Source of the DNA: Crocodylus rhombifer
Taxonomy: Eukaryota; Chordata; Crocodylia; Crocodylidae
Length of the DNA: 64,000 bases
Assembly: GCA_038503035.1 (NCBI GenBank)
Contig: JAVSML010025181.1
Span: 421,452 to 485,451 of the forward strand
Direction of reading: 5' to 3'
The notes beneath the pieces are model-generated. The model worked only from the letters and a program-made list of their open reading frames with translations. It searched no databases and was not told where the DNA came from. Below are positions 11,191-22,300 of the stretch, piece after piece (position 1 is the first letter of the stretch; the number at the start of each line of letters is the position of its first letter). A program made the translations under genes and the position numbers.

Positions 11191-12545
11191 CTTAGTAAAA
11201 AACTAATCTCCTCTGACCACACAGAATTGTCAAACAGAATTATTGGTAAATGCAGACTAACTGCATTCCCCATGTCAGCCTTCTAAAGATGTGCTTATGC
11301 ATTTGCCAGCATGCAATTGCATATGCCTAATGTATGTGTGTAACAGGCCACTTAGCTATCTAATGGGGGAAGGTGAGTAGATAAAATACCAAGTAAATGC
11401 ATGTACATTGAATGCTTATGTGCATAAATTAGAGACAAATATGTTTCCCCCCACCCCTTGCCATGTTAAGCAATGCAACTTTCTCCTGCTTTGCTCCCAG
11501 TCTATTATTGATCAATGGCACCAATAGAGATCCACAGAGACAAAAACCATAATGGATCTAATTAATCAGTAATCCTCTCACAGGCTACAAGGCCACAGCA
11601 ATTTGAAAAGTTTGAAGACAATAGATATTCCTGTTCACTGTTAAGCAAAACTTTAAGTGAAGGGTGGAAAAAAAATGTCTATGAATGAAATATAGTGCAT
11701 CAGGAGGAAGCGATAAATCTTTCTTTCCAAGAAGTCTTAGGACTTCATTAATTCCAAAGCTTATTTTCCTCTGTTTATTAATCCAGTGTTGCAGAATCTC
11801 CTTCCCCTGTGCATTTTTATTGTCTTTTTTATATTCTCAGGATGGGCTTCCTTTGTGAATCATCAAAATTCACATTATTTATACTTCCCAATGTCTGTCA
11901 CTTACAGATCTCTCAGGGCAGTGTTTGGGTCTGGAACGTAATAGTGCTGTAGGTGGGGTTTCAATCACTGACCTATGGGCCATTCTCCAAATGATCTCAT
12001 ATTCTCTGAGGGTGAAATATGCTAGGATCAGTATAGAGTTGGTAAGGACATCTTTGCATTGCCTATATGCCATAACCAGAACCATTGCTGAATGCTGTGC
12101 CTGTGCACTCCTCCTCCATGCACACCAGTTCTAAAAATGAGGCAATATTTCTGTCCAGCCCTAAGTGCACTCCCCAGTACCCCTCTTAGACTCTTTCTCA
12201 TCGATGTGCTTATTGGCATAGTCTGGGATTTTGGAGAGAATGGGTAGGGCATGCTTCATGGTGGTACTCCTGGGCATGGTACAGAGATAGTATAGATAAG
12301 CCTCAAGACACAGGTCTGAAGATCTTACAATCTAAGTAGAACTGATGAAAAGCAGAAAAGGAAACAGAGACCTGTCAAAACTGCACATCAAGCTACTAGC
12401 ACTAAATCAAATTTCCTTTCCAGCTCCCTAATATTGGAATTATCCTCTGTTGTGTAATGATCAGCACATCTGAACTAAACATCCAATCTTTCTCTTCTGC
12501 TATTATTGCTTAGCTGCAATGACAAGTAGCATCACTAAACTACAG
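11191..12545. other. Non-coding sequence, nothing recognised
   Basis: AT-rich sequence with no terminal repeats or coding evidence. The paired open frames at 11879-12252 on opposite strands are mutual shadows. Confidence 0.4.
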
Positions 12546-12549
12546 AAAA

Positions 12550-12930
12550 GTGTATTTGGTGTTAAAGGAAGGAAAGTAGTGTTAGGGTGACACTGATGGT
12601 CCACGAATTATGCAAGAGGCAAGGATTTCTTTGGGATGATATCTTTTTTTTTTGACCAGCTGCATAGCTGAAATAAAGTGAGACAAGCCTTTGAATGCAG
12701 GACATTCCTCATCAGGTCTAGATGGGGAAACCAGTTTTGTGTCTTGGATCCCTTAGTGCTCCAGAAGATTCATGGACTTGCATCCAGTGATTCAGCAAGT
12801 GTTTAGCAGTCCACAGGACTGGGCCATAGATACTGACAGTCCTGGAAGCACTGTCCCAGAGAGGTCTGTTCACTGGTGTTGTGGAGCTGTGATGTTATAC
12901 AGCTGCCCAGTGCCACTCTAGTATGACCAT
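12550..12930 (-). mobile_element. Penelope-like terminal segment, copy 1
   Basis: About 380 bp is shared, in the same orientation, with 16600-16985. Landmarks on the plus strand are 'ttaaaggaaggaaagtagtg', 'ttagggtgacactgatggtc', 'cctcatcaggtctagatggg', 'actgggccatagata' and 'ccagagaggtctgttcactg'. On the minus strand it reads as the PLE-type terminus, with 'gacctgatgaggaatgtcct' leading to an 'aaaagatatc' motif. It has no coding capacity. The assignment to PLE rests on the hammerhead-like core and on similarity to known PLE termini; an origin as the tail of another retroelement is possible. Confidence 0.6.
12683..12720 (-). ncRNA. Decayed hammerhead-ribozyme-like core
   Basis: On the minus strand CTGATGAG (12708-12715) is followed by a perfect 5-bp stem, GAATG/CATTC, closed by a TCCTG loop. 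Next comes AAAGGC where an active hammerhead would have GAAA. This order, CUGAUGA then stem II then GAAA, is the hammerhead catalytic core known from Penelope-like terminal repeats. The last box is mutated, so cleavage activity is not expected. Confidence 0.55.
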
Positions 12931-13220
12931 ATGAAGTAGTTCCTGTTTTTCCTCCTCTGCTGTGCAGGGATACTATAAAAGTTAGTGAATGCAATTTGAA
13001 TTTCTTGAATGTATACAGAGGCCCCCTCTACAAGGTACACCTCCCAGGCTTGAAAGAGCAGCATCCTATTACATCTATAATATACAGGTATAAGTAGAGC
13101 TGAATGATCTATTCTTAATAAACAATTTATTCATAGTCTTTTATCTCTTTGTAAATCACTTCTGAGCAAGCTTCAATCTTTAGGCATCTGGGACACTTCT
13201 GAAATAAACTTGTACTTAGT

Positions 13221-13477
13221 GGGTGAAGCTACACATGTAATTAATGTGACTGAATAAACTCCAGTGCAGTTTGCACCAGAGTTTATTGCTCCTGGGCACT
13301 GCTTTTGCATGTGTTCCTGGGACCACGGCGTGTTGAGCCAAGTCAGAGTAGCCCTGTAGGATAGTACATATGTCTGGCACTACAGTGGAGTTAATTATTT
13401 TATTTCATCCTAATAGCAGCATACATGTAGGCAGTGACTAGTCAGCTCCAAAGTAAACGTCTTGTGTATATGCACCC
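13221..13477. mobile_element. PIF/Harbinger-type MITE (257 bp), inverted relative to 8649
   Basis: The left end GGGTGAAGCTACACATG and the right end cttgtgtatatgcaccc are inverted repeats, flanked by AGT and AGC. The left half ('gaataaactccagtgcagtt', 'accagagtttattgctcc') is the reverse complement of the right half of the 8649-9004 copy, so this is the same family in the opposite orientation with an internal deletion. Confidence 0.75.
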
Positions 13478-13634
13478 AGCATGAATACAAGTAAAATGAG
13501 GCCCTTGTTGACTAGTTTATGCAAACAAGTTGCAGCCTGTGAATTTCTTGTAATTTATTTGCTGTTATAATAACATGTATTTGTGATTGCTTGCATGATT
13601 TCATAGTTTTGCTTAGGCTTTTCAATGGATGATA

Positions 13635-15660
13635 GACTTTTATAATCCTAGGGTGAGAAGGAACCTCAAAGGTCATTTACTCCAACTCCGTGCAGAGATG
13701 CAGGGTGTGTGGGGGTTTGGCTGGGATATAGGCAGCTGGGCTTGTGGGTAGGTCTGGAAAGGCAACCAGGAGGTCAGCTAGGTGGGAGTACAGACTACCG
13801 GGCCATGAGGTCAAGGTCTGAATCAGTGGAGCAGAGAACACAGGGTCAGGTCCCAGGCAAGCCAGGAAGGAGATCTGAGAGAAATAGTCCAGGGTGCAAG
13901 CTATCAAGAGCTAGGAGAATCGGAGACCTGTGTGCTGAGTTCCAGAAAAGATCCAAGAGCAGCATCAGGAAAAGCTGAGAGAGCAGTGAACACAAGACTT
14001 GCCACATGAGGCAGATGCTGTTGTCAAGGTGTGTCGCTGAGGCTGCAGGTGTGCTTAATGGGCCTGCATGGCCCTCTCAGCAGCCCGGCTGGTTACTGAG
14101 AACTGGAGCTGTTGCATTAGCCCAGGATCAAGGGCAGGTGTGGAAGCTCAGGAGCTCAGCTGGCCAGGCCTGACTAACCACAAGCCTTGCCAGGATGTGC
14201 TGTTCCAAAACCACCCCGACAGATTCCAGTCCAGCGTCTTGAAAACTTGTAATGGTGAGGACACAACTTGCTTGGGCAGCTTATTCCATTGTCCTACGTT
14301 TCTTACAGTTAAGTTTTCCCCAAGATTTTGTCTAAATGTGCGTTGCTGGCATTTAAATCTATTCCCTTGTGTCATGCCTTCTGTGGCAAGAAAGAATTTT
14401 TTTTTCTCCATTTGGTTTTTGGCAGCCTTTCCAATATTTGAAAACAGTTATCATGTCCCTCCTTAATCTCCTCCTCTCCAAATTGAACATACCTGGTTTC
14501 TTCAACCTTTCCTCATATGGACTGTATTTCCAATCCTTTTATCATTTGTTTTGGATCCTTTCCAGTTTCTCAATATCTCTCTAAGAATACAGTGCCCCAA
14601 ACTGCAAACGGTGCTGCAACTGAAGCCTAACCAGCACCAAACAGAGCAGTACTTTCATCTTTTGTGTCTTATATGAAAAAAAGCATTCTATGCAATTCAC
14701 AACTGCATTTTTTTTTGGTGACAGCATCACATTGCTAACTTACATTTACTTTGTGATCTACCATATCCCCTGCATTCTTTTTGGCAGTGCTGCTGCCAAG
14801 GTAGTTATTCTCCATTTTATATTTGTGCATGGCTTTTCTTCCCTTTATGTAACACACATTTCTTGTCTATAGCCTAACTGTCCAATTTAGCAGGATTTAT
14901 CTGAATTGCAATCCTAGCCTCCAAAGAGTTGGCAGTTCCTCCCAGCTTTTTGTCATCTGTAGATTTGATCATTTCACTCTTCAGTTCTACATCCAAGTAA
15001 TTAATAAAGGTGTTAAAGAGCACTGGACCTAAAATAAGCCCCCGTGGAATCCCACTTCAGATCTCTTGCCAGTCTGACATTAATCCATTAATAGTTATTC
15101 TTTGCTTGTGGTTGCTGAGCCAATTATGTATTCACTTGATAGTAATTCTCTTTAGCCTATATTTCTACAGCTTATTTAAAAGAATGGCAGTGAGAATATG
15201 TCACAAGCTTTGCAGAAGTCAAGGTATATCATGTTGATTGTCAGTCTTCTATGGCTTCCATTTTTTTCCCTTTGATAAAGCAGGGCACTATGTTGCCTCC
15301 TGATTAGCCCAGTGGGATCTCACCAGTCACCCATGAGTTTTCAGATAATAGATTCCAAGATTTCTTCAGGTAGTTCCTTCAGCACTCTCCCAGTCTTTGC
15401 TCATTTAAATTTGTCCAAGGCTCTTTGATACATTCTTTACATGATCTGCATCCCTTTCCCTCCTCTCCTTGTGTTAATTTTGCTAGTCACCTGGTCAAGT
15501 TAATTTTATTTATACTGAGGATTGAAGCAGGGAAGGCACTGGTTAGCTTCACCTCTATTAATAGTTCACCTTCTCTGCTGAGCAGCAAACCCATGGTTCC
15601 TTTTGTTTTCATCAGTAGACCCACTTTTTGTGATCTGTAATACTGTTTGCAAGGTGTAAC
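13635..15660 (-). mobile_element. CR1/L3-type LINE, minus strand, RT core to 3' end, interrupted
   Basis: On the minus strand the reverse-transcriptase core is readable near 14930-15080: 'SGIPRG', 'ILGPVLFNTFIN', then 'STDDKKLGG', where active elements have FADD (the two aspartates are at 14952-14957). Downstream, the C-terminal region runs through 14200-14900 with motifs such as 'tggaaatacagtccatatg' and 'gggcatgataactg'-like blocks, and the 3' tail is at 13635-13702 (plus strand 'ggtgagaaggaacctcaaag'). The RT-upstream part fades near 15660. A GC-rich insert at 13703-14205 splits the 3' UTR. Many stops show it is old and inactive. Confidence 0.8.
13703..14205. mobile_element. Unclassified GC-rich insert within a CR1 3' UTR
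   Basis: The flanking CR1 sequence is continuous when this block is removed ('gcagagatgcagg' joins to 'aaccaccccgacag'), so it is a later insertion of about 500 bp. It is rich in 'caggtc', 'ccaggcaagccagg' and 'gagatctgagag' motifs. No clear terminal inverted repeat or target duplication is visible. It may be an LTR fragment or a non-autonomous element. Confidence 0.45.
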
Positions 15661-16560
15661 CCACTTTTATCACTGCTTTCCTAATCTTTTCTCCTTCGTA
15701 CCACATTATTCTTTCCATGCTGCTAAGGAACCTGAGGTATGATTAACCAGTTAATCACATCTTAAATTGTAACCCAGCCACATACTCGGGCAATTAATGG
15801 CGTGGTAAAACAAGGACTAAGCCACAAAGTTATTCCATATTTTTTTGTTGAATATCTTCAGGCTGGTTCCTATCATGCCATTCATTGAACATGTGGCCAG
15901 GTATGCCCCTGTGGCTGGGAGCCCATAGCTGATGGGGCTCCCAACCAGGGGTATGCACTATACTCTCCCATGGTTGGGAGTCCTGCCAATTGATACAACT
16001 CCAGCCATGGGGCTGCAGTAGCCCACAGCTGATCTGGGCTCCCATGGGATTTGAGCTTGCTGTGGGATCTGATTCATGATCTCAGAACCACGCCTTTTGC
16101 CACACCTGTGGGGCATGGCAAAAAGCACGATTTAGCGGATTGTGCCTTAGATCCCAGCCTGCCTTTACATGCATGTCTGGAGTGGCCTTTAGTGACACAT
16201 CCACTGTCAAAGACAGGCTATTTGGTTAGATAGACCATTGGTGTGAACCAGTATGGCATGTCTTATGTTTCTGTGTCCTTCAATTGCCTGTATGTATCTC
16301 TATTGATTTTCAGATAGTTAGAAACATTCCTTCAGCAGCCACAGCTCCTTCTTTCCAGCTTATCATGTGACTGCAACCAATGTGAACAACTGGGCAAACA
16401 CATAATCACATGAGTATTTGGGACATTTCCTTGCCACAAAGATTTCTTAATAACAATTTTTTTTTTTTTACATGAGAATTTATGGAAACTGTAATAAAAG
16501 CCATTGCCCTCAAATAAGTGTAACTATCTGAAATTAAGAAGCCTATCTAGTATAGGTAAA
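15661..16560. other. Non-coding sequence with a GC-rich partly palindromic patch
   Basis: The block 15890-16060 has several related modules: 'ggctgggagcccatagctga', 'ggggctcccaacc', 'ccatggttgggagtcc' and 'gctgatctgggctcccatg'. Some are inverted relative to others, as in a decayed non-autonomous DNA transposon. I cannot define its ends. The rest is AT-rich with a poly-T run at 16459-16469. Confidence 0.4.
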
Positions 16561-16576
16561 GTTCAGTAAAGGGAGG

Positions 16577-16607
16577 TAAGGAGAATATGAAGTTCATTAA
16601 AGGAAGG
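16577..16607 (+). repeat. Left arm of a 31-bp flanking inverted repeat
   Basis: Contains ggagaatatgaagttcatta followed by aaggaagg. It pairs with 16985-17015 in inverted orientation at 28 of 31 positions. A related copy of its right half lies just upstream (16559-16581) in direct orientation. Confidence 0.85.
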
Positions 16608-16985
16608 TAAGGTAGTGTTAGGGTGACATTGATGGTCCAGGAATTATGCAAAAGGCAAGGGTGTCTTTGAGGCGATATCTTTTTTTTTATTATTATTAAA
16701 TTTTTCTATATTTTTGGACCAATTGGATGGTTGAAATAAAGTTAGACAAGCTTTTGAATGCAGGACATACCTCATCAGGTCTAGATGGGGAAAAAAGTTT
16801 TCTGTCTTAGATCCCTTTGTGCTCCAAAAGATTTATTGACTTGCATCCAGTGTTAAGATGATGTCTGATTCAGCAAGTGTTTAGCAGCTCACAGGACTGG
16901 GCCATAGACAGGGGCAGTCCTGGAAGCACTGTCCCAGAGAGGTCTGTTCACTGGTGTTGTGGAGAGGCAACGTTATACACCTTCC
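16600..16985 (-). mobile_element. Penelope-like terminal segment, copy 2
   Basis: Same family and orientation as 12550-12930, sharing 'gtagtgttagggtgacattg', 'atgcaggacatacctcatca', 'gactgggccatagaca' and 'gtcccagagaggtctgttca'. It has an AT-rich expansion (16680-16715) and a short 'ttaagatgatgtct' insertion relative to copy 1. Unlike copy 1 it is bracketed by a 31-bp inverted repeat (16577-16607 and 16985-17015). Confidence 0.6.
16746..16785 (-). ncRNA. Decayed hammerhead-ribozyme-like core
   Basis: On the minus strand CTGATGAG (16771-16778) is followed by GTATG/CATTC (one mismatch in the stem) around a TCCTG loop, then AAAAGC in place of GAAAGC. The single G-to-A change sits where a TCG would read TCA, as expected from CpG decay. 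The core order matches hammerheads of Penelope-like termini. Activity is not expected. Confidence 0.55.
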
Positions 16986-17015
16986 CTTCCTTTAGTGAAC
17001 TTCATGTTCTCCTTC
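16985..17015 (-). repeat. Right arm of a 31-bp flanking inverted repeat
   Basis: The plus strand reads ccttcctttagtgaacttca then tgttctccttc. Its reverse complement matches 16577-16607 at 28 of 31 positions. Confidence 0.85.
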
Positions 17016-17019
17016 AGAC

Positions 17020-20000
17020 AGAGTTTATGTAATTCTGCACGATTGGATTATATAATTTATTTTCAGATTGGATGGCCTTGTAAACTGCAGATGGATATAC
17101 AGTGCAAACCCTATGATAATAGCAAATCAATAAAGTTTCTTGGTGCAATGACAATATTATTGTTGCCTTTTGATTATGGTAACACAAGAAGAGGTTTCAC
17201 TCATAACAAACACTTTTCTTGATATAATAAAGTAAAAAAAGAATGTTTACAGATCCTCATTCACAAAATGTAGTGGCAACTGGCAACAGCATCAGTTAAA
17301 CATCTTATGTGTTATATGAATGCATGAACAAAGACACTTCGGCTGACATTGTACAGAAGGCACAATTAATTGATTTATTTTTCTGTTTCACTGCTATCTT
17401 CTCAATGGTAGATTTTTTCCCCCTGAAATAGCTTTAATGTTAATAGAAATGCTGCTTTTAAGAATTTTAAAAAATATATTTTGGGTACTGTCACATTGTT
17501 GATTCCTTGCATTTCAGAGTATACAAAATGATAGCCATACAGGGACCCATTCTGCACACAGTTATGCAAGTATACTGCTCATTGATTAGAGAATTGGGTT
17601 TGCCTCAGTACATTTGAACTATTCACCCATACCCTAGATACAAATACCTTTGGAGTGAATCATGACAGCTAATAGGCAGTGCTTGGGTATTCAGAAATAA
17701 GCATTATTTGGTGATATACAAATTTAAACATAATTTTCTCTTATTATAGTCACCCAAGGCACTTAAAATCTGTTTCTCACTGTGAATGGTATGGTTTGAT
17801 CTGAGAGCTTATTTAATTATTCCTGTGGGCCACATCTAATGAAGAGCCCAGCAAACATGGTTTCCTTGCTGTGGTGGACCTTGGTTCACATCCTTATTCA
17901 GGATATACTTAAAGCATATGCTTAAAGCATTTCTGAATAGGTGCCTTTAGTAGCTACATATAGGATACACAATAATGCATTGCATTTACTGGCCTGTTAA
18001 CTGTCTGCTCTCATAAATTGTCATTCCCTCACAGTTAGCTGCATATGGGTGTCTATATTTTTGATGTGCAGGGCAGGAGGTGTGATTGTAGGATACAGCA
18101 TCAGATCCTATCACGCCTTTTTGCCAGGACTGGGAGAGCTTTGGATTGCCATCCCACGTTCCCCCTGAACCAGCAAATAGCAAGCTCCCAAAGGTGTGGT
18201 CATGCTGCTGGTGGGACTTTCAGTCATGGCAGCCATAGGTCACTGCCAGAATGGAGAGTCCTGCAGCTGTGAGGTGCTGCTGAGATGGAGAGTCCAGTCA
18301 GCTCCAGCACTTTCCATCCTGGCAGCAATGGAGCACCAGGCTGGGCATGGTGCACCCCTGTCGCTGGGAGACCTGGCTACATGTACAAATTAAAGCTGGA
18401 TAACAACCAGCTATAAAGTTATTGCACATTTTACAGTTCTAATTTTATAGTTGGTTGGACCTTTTTTAAGGCATGATAGTTGCTTTGCACGTGTAGCCAG
18501 TCTAAATTAACAGTATAATTAACCAGTTAATTGCATAATACATGTAATATATGGAGGGAGCCCAAGGGTCCCTCTGCACACTAAGACATATTACAGAAAT
18601 ATTTACAAGGGACTCTACACACTGTCTGCCTCCATGGGACTAATAATATACATTTCCTGGCTGCTCTAGTTAGTTGTCTGTGCATTGCACTCTCTATGAT
18701 CTGTTTCATTCATTTGTGGGAGATGTACCATTAGATGCGAAGACACTATTTACAGGTTCCACCTGCACAAGAATAAGAGATGGCCTAATTTGATAGTTTC
18801 CTAGGTTTTGATGTTATAATTCTTTAACCAATTTCACTATGTTGAAAATGTAACATTTTATGGACTTTAATACATTCCAAAAATTGCTCACATAATAACG
18901 CTTTCATTTTGTACCAGCACAGACATAATAGTTTGTGCTCATTCCAGTAAACGTCATAAAGCAAAAGATCACACTTCAAAGTTTCCAATATGGGGTCTCT
19001 GCATACTTGGATAAAGGGAATATATACCTAATCCTTTTATCGTAAAAAGAAGGATGTATTTGTGCTTCATTTACATCTTCTTTGTCAATCTCTACTTTGG
19101 ACTTAGGTTTCTAAACAAATAGAGCTGGTGTCTGAACCAGGATTAAAATGTAACATCTTTCTGAAAGCCAGGGGAAATAGGCCTTTTTATTTTGTTTTGT
19201 TGCATATAAACACCTTTTTTTTTTTTTTCATTGAATAGAGCCATTTGTCTGGGAAAAAAATATTGACATTTTTATGGAGTTGTTTTTGGAAAGATCCGAC
19301 ATTTAATATAAAATTCAACATATGGTTGTGGTCAAATTGTGCTCCTACTGTGTAAAATGTATGAAAAGCAACCTACTGCATTTTCCTGGCCAATATATAT
19401 AGAGAAGGTTGATTAATTTAACTAGTATCCCTTAATCTCTTGCCTTGGCTTCTGTCCCATTCTGCAAGGGTTGATAAATCTTACATCCCCTGAAGAGTAT
19501 TACAGTTCCTAATAGTCTTATGCTATTAGGAAGAAGCAAGGCTCAACTGTACCAAAACATCTAACAAATGAAATCATATAAATAATTTAGTTTTCCCAAT
19601 TTAATTTTTTACAGTTTTTCTTTGCAAGACGTGATAGAAGATGTTAGTTTAGCCTGCTGTAAGTAAAAAAAAAACAAAACAAAAAGAATATCATTCAGTG
19701 TACAAATATATAGAAATGTGCTGTTGCCCCTTGCCATTAGCACTGCTGTGCAGGTCTTTTGAAAACCAAGGTCATTCATATATTCTACAACAGTTTAAAA
19801 AGAAAAATATAAGCAGTTAAGGGCAAACAGTCTCTCAGACTCACTTAATATTTTCATGCCGTATTGTTTTTGCCAAGAGAGGAAGGACAGTGTACTGGTT
19901 GTAGAAATAGCCTGGTGGTTTGATATCCATCCTTACCACAGATACAGGTCAGTTATCAAGGTGCCTCCCTTTAGGAATTGTAATGTATTCCAAATTTCAA

Positions 20001-20450
20001 GAATCTTGCATGCAAAAATCTTTCTTTACAAATAATACATTAAACACAACAATTTCCCTCTGACACTTGCAAATGGGTAAAATTCTACCTATTTTGCAGA
20101 CTGGTCAGCTGAGGTCTAGCGAGGGTAAGCCCCAGTCTTTCAATACTTGAACATGTCTGTACCATTTGGTAACCATGTTGGATAGCATCATATTCAAACA
20201 TATTGCTCTGCTCTGTCCATGCCCTTCCTGAACCAGAAGTAGTGGAGTCACTTCACCCAGTGCTGCACCCACAATAATTAACTGTGTTGCTCAGCTCTAC
20301 ACCAAGGTGACGACACATTAATTCCAGTTCAGGAGCTAGCCTGTGCAAAACAGTTTTAGCTTTGCACTGTTGAGCATAGTAAGTAAGCAGTCCAGATATG
20401 GCCTTTAGTTTTTTAGCTTGACAGGTCTAGGGTTTGATGTTAAAGTTCAC
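17020..20450. other. Long AT-rich non-coding block
   Basis: Mostly single-copy-looking AT-rich sequence. A GC-richer patch at 18060-18370 has no recognised identity. Near 20080-20130, 'ttttgcagactggtcagctg' and 'aggtctagcgagggtaag' faintly resemble the reverse complement of a MIR 3' region. No gene is recognised. Confidence 0.45.
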
Positions 20451-20472
20451 TCTCCACAAGGACAAAAATAAA

Positions 20473-20845
20473 CTCTGAGGATGTGTGCCCATGAGTGGGA
20501 ATGTGCGTCTCCCCAGGGAGCAGTGGCACACCTTGTTCTGCTGCTGTTTGTTCCTGGGGAATGCCCATGCCACACGAGCTGTGGCAAACAACACGTTGCC
20601 CCAGGTCGGGTAGAGAAGGCTGGGATCAGCAACTATGCTGGCCCCAGCAGCCTTACCTGGGATCCTGGGGGTCTCTGGAAGCTGCAGCTATGGCACTCCT
20701 GCAGCAGGGATATCCTGGGGTCAATCCTCCTCCTGCTGCACTACAACATACCAGTGTGGGGAATGCCTGCATGTGCATTGTGTGCAGTATGTGGCACTAC
20801 ATGTCCATATTCGTCTGGATGCACCCTGAGGTTCTCAAGGTGCAA
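20473..20845. mobile_element. GC-rich non-autonomous element, family copy 1
   Basis: Shares with 47741-48230 the blocks 'ctggggaatgcc', 'gctggccccagcagccttac' and 'ggtcctgggggtctc'-like, and the right-end signature 'tcgtctggatgcacc'. That signature (TCGTCTGGATGYR) also ends the block at 62131. A 'ctgagg' hexamer occurs on both sides (20474-20479 and 20826-20831) and may be a target duplication. The open frames through it (up to 210 codons) are by-products of the GC-rich composition. Confidence 0.4.
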
Positions 20846-21300
20846 TCCAGCTTTATTCTATGCCTCGGTGCCCATCAGCATGGTATGTGCGTGCCTTCCA
20901 GAATGCACTATTTATCTCACGTGGTTCCTTCCTCTCTCTGAGGGGGGAAGTTATGTAGTAGGTCCTATTGTTTGCATTTTGAGGGAAAATGATTTTTCTG
21001 TTGCCAGGTTAAAAGGACTGCATTTTGCATGCCATCCAGAAAGAAAATGTGAGCCAGTCAAGGAACGCTTATGTACACTGCAACCGGTGAGAAGCACCAC
21101 TCGCGTGGTGTAGCCTCATGCAGAGTATATGCCAGCTATACAGTATCCAGGTGACAAAGATGTGGTTCACTGTGGCAGGATCCACAGGCAACAGCAAAGG
21201 TTGAACCCTACTGGTTACTCATTGTTGCAAGTATAGCAATGTCCAAGAATACATCTGGGTACAAGAAGCACGTGCTTTAGAATGGTGAGTTAGACACACA

Positions 21301-22300
21301 GGCTAAGTACAGATGTTCAAAAAGCCCCTGGCAGACCACTCTGACTCATCATGCTCATCGAACACTAAGATAGATTGGGAGCCAACTGCACAAACATTTG
21401 CTCTTCATTCAGTGGGGTGTTCGCAGTCTGCCTCCACGGGCGCTGGGGTGCTCCTTCATGTCTCCCAGGAGGCTGCCAGAGCATCACCTCTCCTCAGCAC
21501 TGCTTCCCCACTAGCTGGTGAGTGTCAGCAGTGGTGGGGTGAGGAATGGAGCCCATCTGCCATAAGGGCCCCCCACAGTTTGCTGGCTGGGGTCTGGGGC
21601 AGGCTGGGTCCTCATGGGGGGATTTCCTTTCCACCCAGCCTCCTAACAGCTGCAACCAGCAGCTGCAGTACAGAGTGGCCTGTCCAGGACTGCCATGTGG
21701 AAAGGGCTCTGGGGTCTACATCCTCCACTGTGGCAGCAGTTCACTCTGTCTGGCTTGGGCTGCTGTGGGGGGAGACACCCTGGAGACCTTTCCCTGCAGA
21801 CCCTGTCCCCAAGCACAGTGTGCTGCAGCCCAGCTGGGCTGGCTGCTGGGAGAGAGACCCCAGACTCTTTTCCCCTACAGCTCACCAGGCAGCTGTGGGG
21901 ACAGAAGCCCTCCTTCCTCCACCCCTATGCCCTGATGAGGCTGTGCACAGGACTGGGAGCAGAGGCTGTCCCTGATTTGCATCAGACACCAAAGGGGTGG
22001 GGCTGGGCTGGTACTCAGTCGGAGCACAGGATCTCTGCCCAAGGCTAGAGCACAGCTCTGCACAATGCCACCTGGGATAATGGCGATCATGCTTTCTGTT
22101 AACCCCTGATGGGATCTGGCAGAGATGTTAGATAAAGCACTGTAACAAAAAGTGCTTTAGGTTAGTACCCATCCATCCAGTCTTAACTTAGAGTGGGATC
22201 TGCCACTTTTGAAATGTCTTATTTCTGTTCTGTTATTTCTGTTCTGAAAAGCACTCTCTGTGTGCTTAAAGCAGATTAAGTGTAACGTCTGTACCTACCC
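21301..22300. mobile_element. Probable 1.0-kb TIR element with GC-rich cargo
   Basis: The left end ggctaagtacagatgttca and the complement of the right end (gggtaggtacagacgttaca) are similar inverted termini. They are flanked by ACA and ATA, a possible 3-bp duplication. A 'gtgcttta' hairpin lies near the right end. The core (21410-22060) is GC-rich and holds the longest open frame of the window (220 codons, 21313-21975). That frame has serine/proline/tryptophan-rich, low-complexity character and overlaps open frames in other phases, so I do not treat it as a gene. Confidence 0.4.

Noticed and set aside
20481..21113. 210-codon plus-strand open frame
   Set aside because: It crosses a repeat boundary near 20845, overlaps other open phases and shows no domain.
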